Below, piece after piece: positions 8,358 to 15,949 of a stretch of 31,710 bases of DNA. The stretch covers positions 1 to 31,710 of the forward strand of contig DAOTTX010000466.1 in assembly GCA_034437515.1 (NCBI GenBank). Direction: 5' to 3'. Below the pieces are notes generated by a model. It worked only from the letters and a program-made list of their open reading frames with translations, searched no databases and was not told the DNA's origin. The DNA comes from DAOTTX01 sp034437515 (GTDB lineage: Bacteria; Chloroflexota; Anaerolineae; Aggregatilineales; Phototrophicaceae). The first letter of the stretch is position 1; every line of letters starts with the position of its first letter. Position numbers and translations under genes: made by a program.

Positions 8358-9455
8358 TTGCCCCCTATTCGCGTTCTGAAAATCAGCGGCACCCCTTACC
8401 AACTCGGCTACCAGCACGGCAAGCAATACACACAGGCGATCCGTGAACTGGCGGAAGAACGCCTGCAACTCAGCCTGGAGAGTGCCTGGGTCGGGCGCAA
8501 CGTCAGCCGGGCGCAGGTGATGACGCTCGCCGCCGAATGCCTGGAAGCGCATGAGGCTTATGCACCGGACTTAATGCAGGAGTTGGCGGGCATGGCGGAC
8601 GCGACCGGCCTCACCCGTGAAGAATTGCTGATTACCAACGGATTCACGGATTTTGTCGATGCGTTGTACAACCTCGATGACCAGCGCGTCACGCCGGAGA
8701 TCGCCGCGTTGGAATGCACCTCGTTCATGACGCATCGCAGCGCGACCGAATGGGGTAAGAACCTCATCGGGCAGACGTGGGACATGCACGCCACCGCGAC
8801 CCCCTACGTCATCCTGCTGCGCGGCTACCCGACCGACCAACCGCACTTCCTGACGTTCACGGTCACCGGCTGCATCGGCATGATCGGCATGAACGAACAC
8901 GGTATTTCGGTGTGCATCAACAACCTGATGGGCGCGGACGGTCAGCCGGGGGTGACGTGGCCTTTCATCATCCGTAAAATTTTGCAGCAGACCACCATCG
9001 ACGACGCGCTGGCCTGCATCACCGAGGCACCGCTGGCGGGTGGTCACAATTACATGCTGGCGGATGCCGAGGGCAACGCCTACAACGTCGAGGCGATGAC
9101 GACCGCGACACACATCGAGCCACTGACCAACGAAGCCCTCGCCCATGCTAACCGCTGCCTGGTGCCGGCAACGCAAGCCGTCGAACGTGAACTGACCGAA
9201 GACGACATCTTCGATTCCGATGTGCGGCTGGGCCGGGCGGTGACGCTGCTCACCGAGCGTCCCATCACACCGGAGTTGATGATGCGCGTCACCCGTGACC
9301 GCAGCGATGGCAATTTTAGCATCTGCGCCATGCCGGAGCCGCCCTTCTATTCGGAGACGTGCGGCGCGGTGATTATGCGCCCGGCGACCCGCGAGTTCTG
9401 GGGGGTGTGGGGCCTGCCCACGCAAAACGAGTTTGAGCGGTTCGTGCTGCTCTAA
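8358..9455 (+). CDS. C45-family autoproteolytic acyltransferase/amidohydrolase
   Basis: A 365-residue Ntn-hydrolase related to penicillin acyl-CoA:6-APA acyltransferase (peptidase family C45). Such enzymes cleave themselves to expose an N-terminal cysteine that then hydrolyses or transfers an amide-linked acyl group. The expected motif is ECTSF with the predicted nucleophile Cys120, followed by NLIGQTWD, which matches the usual GQNWD segment. A TTG start is chosen because AAGGAG sits 6 bases upstream; the GTG 30 bases earlier has no usable ribosome site. No signal peptide is visible. It is divergent from the thioredoxin/NHL gene. The natural substrate is unknown; N-acyl amino acids or peptides are plausible by family. 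Confidence 0.88.
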   Translation: MPPIRVLKISGTPYQLGYQHGKQYTQAIRELAEERLQLSLESAWVGRNVSRAQVMTLAAECLEAHEAYAPDLMQELAGMADATGLTREELLITNGFTDFVDALYNLDDQRVTPEIAALECTSFMTHRSATEWGKNLIGQTWDMHATATPYVILLRGYPTDQPHFLTFTVTGCIGMIGMNEHGISVCINNLMGADGQPGVTWPFIIRKILQQTTIDDALACITEAPLAGGHNYMLADAEGNAYNVEAMTTATHIEPLTNEALAHANRCLVPATQAVERELTEDDIFDSDVRLGRAVTLLTERPITPELMMRVTRDRSDGNFSICAMPEPPFYSETCGAVIMRPATREFWGVWGLPTQNEFERFVLL

Positions 9456-9529
9456 CGCTCGTCGCATCCGGTCATGACGTTATAATCGCATTCGATCCTT
9501 TATTTGCCGTGGAGACATTTTACAGAATC

Positions 9530-9790
9530 ATGGACACGTACTGGCATACCTATTACGACGCGGACACCATCGCTCGCAGCAATCAACTGTGCCGGACGGT
9601 CAACGTGACCTCAACCGATGTCACGCTGCATGTCGATTGCTACGAACAACCGACCGACGCGCCGGTGCTCACCCTCAATCATTGGGCAACCGGCGACGCT
9701 TATGTCCAGATGTGGTGTGACCTGGTCGATGAATGGTGCCGGGCGCACCGACCCACTCATAGCACATCAATCGGATCGACATCGACGTAA
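9530..9790 (+). pseudogene. Truncated alpha/beta-hydrolase remnant
   Basis: An 86-codon frame whose first 68 or so residues look like the N-terminus of an alpha/beta hydrolase: a beta-strand pair (VTLHVDCYEQ), then APVLTLNHWATGDAY at the oxyanion-strand position and a helix with MWCDLVDEW. The rest is missing: the frame runs 34 bases into the antisense of the priA 3' end and stops. No nucleophile, acid or histidine could be encoded. A TATAAT sits about 45 bases upstream, so the promoter may survive. I infer a gene cut by deletion or rearrangement next to priA. The family assignment from so short a piece is tentative. Confidence 0.5.
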
Positions 9791-12700
9791 ACCGGACGCC
9801 CGAAGTCGAAATCGTAGAGCAGACGCTCCGGCATGGGGCCGCGCAGCAAAATCTGCCAGCGGTAGACGTTATTCACCCGGCTGAAGTAACATGGCACCGG
9901 GCCGATTATCTGCGTATCGGTGATCTGATGGTCGGCGATGTGGGTGCGGATGGCGTCCGCCGTCCATTCGGCTTGTAAGCGAGCCTTATGCGCTTGTTCG
10001 TCGGTGAACAGCAAGCGCACCATCCGGCGGAAAGGTGGATACCCCAGTTCGCGCCGGTAGGCGATCTCTTGTGTGTAAAATGCTTCATAATCATGATGGG
10101 CGGCGGTCTGGATCGCGTAATTGCCTGGCTGATAGGTCTGTAAGATCACCTGCCCGCCCAACAGACCGCGGCCCGCCCGCCCGGCGACCTGCGTCAGCAG
10201 TTGAAAGGTGCGCTCCCCGGCGCGGAAGTCCGGCAGGTTCAAGCCGACATCAGCGTTAATCACCCCGACCAGTGTCACCAGTGGCAGGTCTAAACCTTTT
10301 GCGATCATCTGCGTGCCGATCAAAACATCAGCGTGACGTTCTCCGAACCGCTGCAAGATCAGATCATGTGCGCCCGGTTTGGCGGCGGTGTCCGAATCCC
10401 AGCGGAGCGCGACCGCGTGCGGGAAATGCGACTTAAACGCGGCTTCGACCTGTTGCGTCCCTGCGCCGAAGTATTTGATCCGCGCCGAGCCACATTTCGG
10501 GCACTTGCGCGGATTCTCTTCGACACGTCCGCAGTGGTGGCAATGTAACTTGCTGTCCTGCCGGTGATAGATCAGTGGCATGTCACAGTTGGTACAGTGC
10601 GCGACGTAGCCACAATCCCGGCAGAACACGTAGGTCGCCGCACCGCGCCGGTTCAAGAACAAAATCGCCTGTTCGCCCCGGTTCAATGTGTCGCGCAGCG
10701 CGTTTTGCAGGTCGAGGCTGAACATGGATGTGTTGCCCATCTTGAGTTCACGGCGCATATCGACCACGTTGACTGGCGGTAGCGGGATCGACACCGCATC
10801 CCCGGCACCACTCGGCTCGACGGTATAGCGGGGTTTCACACCCATCCGCGTCGATTGTTCGTTGACGCGCACCTTATGCCCCATGATGCGGTCAGGCAAT
10901 TGCAAGTAGCCGATCTCGCCACGCTGCGCCCGTAAATAAGTCTCGACGTCCGGCGTCGCGCTACCGAGGATCAACACCCCGCCGCGCTGTCTGATGATGC
11001 GCTCGGCGACGTCTCGCGTGTGGTAAAAAACCTGCTGTCCATAGGCCGGCGGTGATTGCTTGTAGCTGGGGTCGTGTTCTTCGTCAAGGACAATCAAGCC
11101 GAGGTCGGGCAGCGGCGTAAACAATGCGGAGCGCGTCCCGATGATCAGGTCAACCTCACCAGCACGGGCGCGATGCCACAGGTCATAACGTTCGGTCGGC
11201 TTGATGTTGCTGTGGGTCAACCCGATGCGACTGGCCTCGTCGCCATCCGACACCGCTACCCGACCGGGAAAGCGTGCCATCACCCGCCGGATGGTCTGCG
11301 CTGTCAGCGCGATCTCCGGGACGAGCAGCATGGCCTTCTTCCCCTGCGCGAGGGTCTTTTCAATGGCGCGTAAGTAAAGCTCGGTCTTGCCGCTGCCGGT
11401 CACCCCATGCAGCAGGAAGGTTGACCCCACCCCCGCCATATCCAATACATCATCAGAACTTTGCTCATTCGCCGCGTCTGTCAGGGATGACTCAGATACT
11501 TTACCGTCGCCCTCTGCCCCTCTGTCCGATGTAAGGTTTTTGCCCTCCCCGCTTTCGGGGAGGGTGGCAGCCGCAGGCTGACGGGTGGGGTCAAACGCCT
11601 GCAAGAACTCGACAATCCGCGCCATGACACCATCGAGATTTTCATAAACGTCCGTATTCGTAAAGCGCAACACATGAAACCCTAACGCCTCTAATATCTG
11701 CTGGCGCGTCTGATCTTCAGTCTGCGTATCGGCATGGGTTGGCCCATCGACTTCGATAATCAGCATCGCCTCTTTGCAGATGAAATCGACGATAAATCGT
11801 TCGATGGCATATTGTCGCCGGAATTGGTAACCGAGGATCTGCCGCTTACGAATGTGCCACCAGAGGCGATTTTCTGCCGGGGTTGGTTCACCGCGCATCT
11901 CGCGTGCTAAAGGCTTGAGCTTCTGCCAGAGTTCTGGTGGCGGCTGCCAGTTGACAAACCCCCTCCGGCTGACGTCGTCAGCCACCTCCCCCGAAAGCGG
12001 GGGAGGCATGGGCGGTGCGTTCTCATCAGAGGCCGGGCGGGGGGCATCATCAACAGCCCCCGAAACCGGGGAAGCCGGGAGGGGTGCATTTAGCAACGCG
12101 GCACGCAACACCGACCACACCGTCCGCTGGCCCGGGGTCAGTTTGGGCGCGGACATAGGCACGAAGTCACGGTCAGCCAGGGTATCCCGGTGGGCTTGCC
12201 GTTCGCCCAGGGTGATAAAATCGCGTGCTTCGAGGCGCTTGAGGTCGTTGAGGTCGGCGTCGGTTTGCGCGTAGACCCAACTAACATCGACGGCTTTATC
12301 TTCACGCACCAGCAGTTCCAGCACACGCAGGTCGATCTCGCTGTTGGTGCGCAGCGCGAACAGCGTGCGATCAACGTCCTCCGGCAAGCTGATATGTGTG
12401 CCATCGTAGAGATCAACCAGCCCGGACTCCAGCAGATGGTCGAGCGTGGCCTGCCCCACACCGGGGATGTCGAGCGCGTCTTCAAGCGTCGGCATGACGC
12501 CGGTGTCGTCTTCCATCTGGGCGAGGGCTTCCAACAGATCGGATACGCGGTTGGCTTTCCCCAGGAAGCGCCGGGTATCCCCGATACGCTGCGGATGCAG
12601 CACCAGCGCGGCGACCTGAATCTGCTTGGGCTTAATGCGTGGCGGTGCGAGGGTAGAGGCGGTCGTCACCGCGCCGCGCTTTTCGAGGTCGGCGACGGTG

Positions 12701-13170
12701 CGCTGCCACCCACGCTTGATGAATCGCCCGATTTGTGTGCCGGTGAGTGGGCCGCGCTTCGCCAGCGCATCGAGCAGCTTGCGCTGATCGGCACTCTCAG
12801 CGTCAACCTCCGCATCGGTGGGTGAAACGACCATCTCACGCTTGCCGACCATCCCCGGCGGTAGCATCAACCACAGGCAGGGACCGAGCGGCGCGAGGTA
12901 ACGCTCGCTCATCCAACGCGCCAGCGCGATCTGCTCCGGTGAGACGACCGGTTCCGGGTCGAGTGTTTCGATGATCGGCTTGGTTTGGATGGGCTGTCCG
13001 TTGCGGGTCAACGGCGGTTCGTCGTGCAACGCGACCACGATGCCCGGTTCGGCGGCGGTACGCATTTCCAGGCGTACCAAATGCCCGACGCGCACATCGA
13101 GTGCCGATGGGATGTGATAGGTCAGGGTGCGATTGATCGGTCGTTCGGTGGCGATTTCTGCATATCTCAT
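9757..13170 (-). CDS. priA: Primosomal protein N' (PriA helicase) with an inserted DUF559 domain
   Basis: PriA is the 3'-to-5' DNA helicase that restarts stalled replication forks. This one has 1,137 residues against the usual 730-850. The N-terminal DNA-binding domain is intact (residues 1-105). The helicase core has Walker A GVTGSGKTE (589-597), DEEH (696-699) and the C-terminal motif QVAGRAGRG. Eight zinc-binding cysteines (850, 853, 859, 862, 877, 880, 890, 893) are all present. Between about residues 362 and 582, just before Walker A, lies an in-frame insert with a DUF559 PD-(D/E)XK-type nuclease domain flanked by translated GC-rich repeats. All PriA motifs survive, so the gene is probably functional. 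The ATG has only a weak ribosome site. Confidence 0.95.
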   Translation of the reverse strand: MRYAEIATERPINRTLTYHIPSALDVRVGHLVRLEMRTAAEPGIVVALHDEPPLTRNGQPIQTKPIIETLDPEPVVSPEQIALARWMSERYLAPLGPCLWLMLPPGMVGKREMVVSPTDAEVDAESADQRKLLDALAKRGPLTGTQIGRFIKRGWQRTVADLEKRGAVTTASTLAPPRIKPKQIQVAALVLHPQRIGDTRRFLGKANRVSDLLEALAQMEDDTGVMPTLEDALDIPGVGQATLDHLLESGLVDLYDGTHISLPEDVDRTLFALRTNSEIDLRVLELLVREDKAVDVSWVYAQTDADLNDLKRLEARDFITLGERQAHRDTLADRDFVPMSAPKLTPGQRTVWSVLRAALLNAPLPASPVSGAVDDAPRPASDENAPPMPPPLSGEVADDVSRRGFVNWQPPPELWQKLKPLAREMRGEPTPAENRLWWHIRKRQILGYQFRRQYAIERFIVDFICKEAMLIIEVDGPTHADTQTEDQTRQQILEALGFHVLRFTNTDVYENLDGVMARIVEFLQAFDPTRQPAAATLPESGEGKNLTSDRGAEGDGKVSESSLTDAANEQSSDDVLDMAGVGSTFLLHGVTGSGKTELYLRAIEKTLAQGKKAMLLVPEIALTAQTIRRVMARFPGRVAVSDGDEASRIGLTHSNIKPTERYDLWHRARAGEVDLIIGTRSALFTPLPDLGLIVLDEEHDPSYKQSPPAYGQQVFYHTRDVAERIIRQRGGVLILGSATPDVETYLRAQRGEIGYLQLPDRIMGHKVRVNEQSTRMGVKPRYTVEPSGAGDAVSIPLPPVNVVDMRRELKMGNTSMFSLDLQNALRDTLNRGEQAILFLNRRGAATYVFCRDCGYVAHCTNCDMPLIYHRQDSKLHCHHCGRVEENPRKCPKCGSARIKYFGAGTQQVEAAFKSHFPHAVALRWDSDTAAKPGAHDLILQRFGERHADVLIGTQMIAKGLDLPLVTLVGVINADVGLNLPDFRAGERTFQLLTQVAGRAGRGLLGGQVILQTYQPGNYAIQTAAHHDYEAFYTQEIAYRRELGYPPFRRMVRLLFTDEQAHKARLQAEWTADAIRTHIADHQITDTQIIGPVPCYFSRVNNVYRWQILLRGPMPERLLYDFDFGRPVYVDVDPIDVL
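11542..11591. repeat. Inverted repeat at one end of the DUF559 cassette
   Basis: CCCTCCCCG-CTTT-CGGGGAGGG forms a perfect 9-bp stem (11543-11564), followed by CAGCC-GCA-GGCTG (11568-11580). Its reverse complement matches the repeat at the other end of the cassette, including the shared core GCCACC(C)TCCCC-GAAAG-GGGG. In the priA frame it reads DPTRQPAAATLPESGEGK. Confidence 0.8.
11956..12007. repeat. Inverted repeat at the other end of the DUF559 cassette
   Basis: GGCTGACG-T-CGTCAGCC (11967-11983) is followed by CCTCCCCCG-AAAG-CGGGGGAGG (11985-12006), two perfect hairpins of 8 and 9 bp. Reading outward from the DUF559 core, it matches the reverse complement of the repeat at 11542-11591. In the priA frame it reads PPLSGEVADDVSRRGFV. 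Confidence 0.8.
12036..12087. repeat. Degenerate third copy of the cassette repeat
   Basis: On the minus strand it contains TCCCCGGTTTCGGGGGCTG followed by TTGATGATG, matching the adjacent repeat in the same orientation but with mismatches. It reads PASPVSGAVDDAPR, parallel to PPLSGEVADDVSRR from the neighbour. Its decay suggests an older insertion or a partial duplication. Confidence 0.6.
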
Positions 13171-13205
13171 GGGTGAATCTTATCATGATGGCTGGTGAAT
13201 CCAAA

Positions 13206-13225
13206 TGCCCCCTTACGCGGGGGCA
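13206..13225 (-). terminator. Hairpin between the saccharopine-dehydrogenase-like gene and priA
   Basis: TGCCCCC and GGGGGCA form a perfect 7-bp stem with a 6-base loop. On the minus strand it is followed by TTTGGATT, a weak U-tract. It lies about 115 bases past the upstream gene's stop and 36 bases before the priA ATG, so it may end upstream transcription or limit read-through into priA. Confidence 0.4.
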
Positions 13226-13248
13226 CCTGTTTAATCGGGGAAGCCTAT

Positions 13249-13279
13249 CCGGTGATGAGGTGGGGGCATCGATCACCGG
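13249..13279. repeat. Inverted repeat upstream of priA
   Basis: CCGGTGAT and ATCACCGG are perfect 8-bp arms around a 13-base spacer. It lies about 80 bases before priA and next to the hairpin at 13206. It could be part of a REP pair or a regulatory site; nothing decides between them. Confidence 0.4.
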
Positions 13280-13341
13280 GATATGTATTTAGCGTAGCAT
13301 ACCGCGCCAGCCCCTTGATTGACGGACGCCCTACGCCCGCC

Positions 13342-14433
13342 CTACGCGGTTGTCACATCGAGCGCGTCATGGCGTGTTGTCGTATCGATGTTAAGCACAA
13401 AATCCGCGCCGAAGGCCTGCGCCGGAGTCTGTGCGCCGCTGTAATTGCCGTCGAGCACCTGTTCCACGCACAGCAGTGACGCATCGACGGTGAAGGCGTA
13501 GCCCTCTTTCGTCTCCAACCAGGCGTCGGCGTAGGTGCCATCGGGGGCGGTCGCCCGTGCGTAGAGGTGCGACCGGGCGGTGTCGCGCGTTTCCTGTGAG
13601 GGGCCGTCGATGTTCTGGTCGATCTGATCGCACACCCACCCACGAACCATATCGTTCTTGAGCAGCATCCGCAGCGGATAAGCGAATCGTTGCAGTGCCT
13701 TGATCTGGCTGGGCGGGAAGCTCATGTAGGTCGTAATGTTGGGGATGCCGGTTGTGCGATAGGCGGTCGAGAGGTCGCCCCAGGTGATCGGCAGTGTGAG
13801 CCGTTTACCGTGCGGGAAGGTAAACCGATCCGCACCCGCACCGAGGTCATAGGGCACCAGTTGACCGCCGCGCCGCAACCGCCCGCCGCCGGGGATCATC
13901 TCCACCATGCTTTTCATGGTTCCGGCGGTGATGTTCGCCCCGCCGCTATCACCGCCCAGCGCCTCGATGACCACATCAAGTTGGGTGGCGTTCGGTTTTT
14001 GCTCGGCGACGTAGCGCGAGAGGCAGTCGCTCGGCACGATGTCAAAGCCGACGCCGGACATCAACAGGATGCCCTCGGCTTCGGCGCGGTCGTGTTGGGC
14101 GAAGGTATGCTCAAATACGCTGATCTCGCCGGTGATGTCCAGGTAATGTGCGCCGACGTGCAGGCACGCTTCCAGCATGGGGGCGCTGGTGTGGATGAAC
14201 GGCCCGGCGCAGTGCAGCACCAGTTCGAGGTCGTCCACCCGGCGCAACCCGTCGATGGCTTCGGCGTTATCATTCACGCCGAAAACCAGATAGTCCAGCC
14301 CCAGGCGGTCAGCGAGGGGCTTCAGCTTGTGTTCGGATCGTCCGGCGATTACAGGCTTATGTCCGCGTTGGACGGCTGCTTCGGCGATGAGCTTGCCGGT
14401 ATAGCCGGTCGCACCATAGATCATCCAGGTCAT
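13342..14433 (-). CDS. Saccharopine-dehydrogenase-like NAD(P)-binding oxidoreductase
   Basis: A 363-residue protein with an N-terminal Rossmann fold beginning MIYGATGYTGKLIAE, the loop G7-A-T-G-Y-T-G13. The segments LVLHCAGPF and HYLDITGE are typical of saccharopine dehydrogenase / trans-acting enoyl reductase-like proteins. The C-terminal half is the family-specific domain. These proteins are usually of unknown substrate; true lysine metabolism is unlikely without lysine genes nearby. It starts 5 bases after the stop of the TIM-barrel isomerase gene, with GGAG 9 bases before the ATG, so the two are almost certainly co-transcribed. The pair may act in one catabolic step series. Confidence 0.87.
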   Translation of the reverse strand: MTWMIYGATGYTGKLIAEAAVQRGHKPVIAGRSEHKLKPLADRLGLDYLVFGVNDNAEAIDGLRRVDDLELVLHCAGPFIHTSAPMLEACLHVGAHYLDITGEISVFEHTFAQHDRAEAEGILLMSGVGFDIVPSDCLSRYVAEQKPNATQLDVVIEALGGDSGGANITAGTMKSMVEMIPGGGRLRRGGQLVPYDLGAGADRFTFPHGKRLTLPITWGDLSTAYRTTGIPNITTYMSFPPSQIKALQRFAYPLRMLLKNDMVRGWVCDQIDQNIDGPSQETRDTARSHLYARATAPDGTYADAWLETKEGYAFTVDASLLCVEQVLDGNYSGAQTPAQAFGADFVLNIDTTTRHDALDVTTA

Positions 14434-14438
14434 CGGTT

Positions 14439-15251
14439 TTACTCCGTTTCGTTCGTTGGCAGAAGGTCGCGCAGGTAGGCCGCGCAGGTCTTGAGTGCCG
14501 GTTGCGCGAAGGTGCCGCGTTCGTAGGCCAGCACCAGCCAGCCGTCGAACCGGGCTTCGCGCAGCGCGGCGATGATCGCCGGAAAATCCAGCAGGCCGGT
14601 ACCGGGGAACCCGCCGTGATGATCCGCCAGATGGACGACCCCGCAGCGCCCGGCATGGGTGTTTAGGGTGGCAATAATATCGGTTTCTTCCAGCGCCATG
14701 TGATACGTATGCGCGGCGAGTTTGATGTGCGGGTGGTCGTCGTTCTGGCGCAGAATGGTGGCGGCCTGTTCTAACCGGTGCAGCAGCGGTGTTTCGTAGC
14801 GGTGGGTGGGCTGAAGATAGAGTTCCGCGCCCATCGCGTAGGCCAGGTCGGCGAGTATGGCGCGAAGCTGTGAAACCAGAAAGTCCGCCGTCATCGCCTC
14901 GACGTGCTTGTACGGGCGCAGGTCGGGCAGCGGCGGCGTATCAGCGCGGTGCGTGCGAAAGACCACCCCGGCGGCACCGAGATCGAGCGCATCCGCCATG
15001 GCCTGCCGGATGGACGCAATCGCCGCGTCTCGCCGGTCGAAATCGGGGTGCAGCAGGTGCGTCCCGCCGATGTTGACCCCGGTGGCGTGCATCCCGGTGG
15101 CTTGCAACGCCGCGCCGATCTGCTCGATGCGCTCGCCCAGTCCGTGCGCGTCGAACTCGATGCCGTCGAAGCCGAGCGCCTGCGCGGTCTCGATCCGCTG
15201 CGGGATGCTCTCATGCGCGGGGAGCAAGCGTTCTTGTAAGGCGAGTCTCAT
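14439..15251 (-). CDS. Sugar phosphate isomerase/epimerase-type TIM-barrel protein
   Basis: A 270-residue member of the xylose-isomerase-like/AP-endonuclease-2 TIM-barrel superfamily. Family landmarks are GFDGIEFDAHG near the N-terminus, VVHLADHHGG...GTGLLDF, and a closing LAYERG strand. The ATG is chosen because AAGG lies 5 bases upstream; a GTG six bases earlier leaves no room for a ribosome site. Metal ligands look altered. The usual Glu strand reads LQPTHRYE (Gln in place of Glu), and the usual D-x-x-H reads H-T-Y-H, although the final Glu is kept. The enzyme may therefore bind metal differently or have lost isomerase activity. It is the first gene of a two-gene unit with the oxidoreductase. 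Confidence 0.85.
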   Translation of the reverse strand: MRLALQERLLPAHESIPQRIETAQALGFDGIEFDAHGLGERIEQIGAALQATGMHATGVNIGGTHLLHPDFDRRDAAIASIRQAMADALDLGAAGVVFRTHRADTPPLPDLRPYKHVEAMTADFLVSQLRAILADLAYAMGAELYLQPTHRYETPLLHRLEQAATILRQNDDHPHIKLAAHTYHMALEETDIIATLNTHAGRCGVVHLADHHGGFPGTGLLDFPAIIAALREARFDGWLVLAYERGTFAQPALKTCAAYLRDLLPTNETE

Positions 15252-15322
15252 GGTCACCTTCCATCGTTAGAGCCGGTATCGTCCCTAAGCCTAACGACAG
15301 GCGGGCGTTTTGTCCACAGGCA

Positions 15323-15347
15323 GGGTATGCCAAAATCGGGCATACCC
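15323..15347. repeat. Perfect hairpin past the unknown 133-aa gene
   Basis: GGGTATGCC and GGCATACCC form a perfect 9-bp stem around AAAATCG. It lies about 20 bases beyond the stop of the upstream minus-strand gene and 72 bases before the TIM-barrel start. No U-tract follows on either strand, so a simple intrinsic terminator is doubtful; it may stabilise the mRNA end or act in the leader of the next gene. Confidence 0.45.
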
Positions 15348-15365
15348 CACAAGAGAAGATAGGTT

Positions 15366-15767
15366 TTAGAAGTACGCTTTCTTCGGAACGAGAACTTGAT
15401 AATGTGCGCCATCGAGGTAGGTGGTGAGGACTTCTTTTTCGCCGTTGCGTCCACCATTCTGTACGACCAGACGCAGCAGGCCGCCGTCGTCACCGCTGCA
15501 CTTACCCATACGGACATCGAGGTAGGGCATCCGCTCAACATCGTGATCCATCAGAGCTTTGGCGTCCTCGAAGCGATCCATCTGCAACAAGCCGAGGAAC
15601 TCTTCCATGTTGTCGCCTTCCACGCGGCCCCATGACGTGAAGTGCAGCCAGTCATCATCGCTGATGCAGTACCGTTGTTTGATCTGTCCCAGCCCGACGA
15701 TCACCGGGTAATCAAGCACAATCGCTAATTCCAGCAAGTAGTAGAGGCCGGTGAGCGTGCTGCCCAT
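15366..15767 (-). CDS. Protein of unknown function
   Basis: I do not recognise this 133-residue protein. The N-terminus (GLYYLLELAIVLDYPVIVGL) is moderately hydrophobic but not a clear signal or membrane segment. The middle (MEEFLGLLQMDRFEDAKALM) is helical, and the last 50 residues look like beta strands. The start is placed at the ATG with GAGGG 8 bases upstream; a longer version from an ATG at 15812 adds 15 Ser/Gly-rich residues and has a poorer ribosome site. TATAAT-containing promoters lie upstream. It is flanked by unrelated genes. Confidence 0.7.
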   Translation of the reverse strand: MGSTLTGLYYLLELAIVLDYPVIVGLGQIKQRYCISDDDWLHFTSWGRVEGDNMEEFLGLLQMDRFEDAKALMDHDVERMPYLDVRMGKCSGDDGGLLRLVVQNGGRNGEKEVLTTYLDGAHYQVLVPKKAYF

Positions 15768-15843
15768 GTTGTTACCCTCGGAGTCCCCGCTGCCCGTGCG
15801 GCTCACGGACATCCCCGTCTGAATGCTCAGTTGGATGTAACCG

Positions 15844-15872
15844 ATTATAGTATGAACTATTACCAGTATTCA
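15844..15872 (-). promoter_or_regulatory. Candidate promoter, proximal, for the unknown 133-aa gene
   Basis: A perfect minus-strand TATAAT (15844-15849) has TGAATA 17 bases upstream, a 3/6 match to the -35 consensus. It lies about 80 bases before the chosen ATG in an AT-rich gap. Confidence 0.35.
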
Positions 15873-15898
15873 TCCGTAAGGAGATGAGCACGATGTAA

Positions 15899-15926
15899 AT
15901 TATATGAATTTTGCGTAAATTTTGAA
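15899..15926 (-). promoter_or_regulatory. Candidate promoter, distal, for the unknown 133-aa gene
   Basis: A second perfect minus-strand TATAAT (15899-15904) has TTCAAA (4/6 match to the -35 consensus) 16 bases upstream. It lies just past the MFS gene stop and would give a leader of about 125 bases. Confidence 0.38.
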
Positions 15927-15949
15927 TTGATTTTACTCTGTTTGGATTG

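Larger units (their letters stand above)
11427..12087 (-). mobile_element. DUF559 nuclease cassette nested in frame within priA
   Basis: The inserted segment encodes PriA residues about 362-582. Its core (residues 412-526) is a DUF559 domain: TPAENRLWWHIR, then RFIVDF, then IIEVDGPTH, the last two supplying Asp462, Glu473 and Asp475 of a PD-(D/E)XK-like site. An internal Met425 lies where free-standing DUF559 proteins often start. The core is bounded by two inverted copies of a GC-rich hairpin repeat, with a third degraded copy on the priA N-terminal side. The whole is open in the priA frame. I infer an element that moved in as a unit and is tolerated as a surface insert. No transposase is present. 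Confidence 0.7.

Noticed and set aside
8571..9467. 298-codon frame antisense to the acyltransferase gene
   Set aside because: It is a mirror frame of a clear C45 family gene in high-GC sequence, rich in Arg/His, without start signals.
15876..15898. AAGGAG followed by ATG-AGC-ACG-ATG-TAA on the plus strand
   Set aside because: It would encode only four residues and lies in a region where promoters point the other way; no supporting context.
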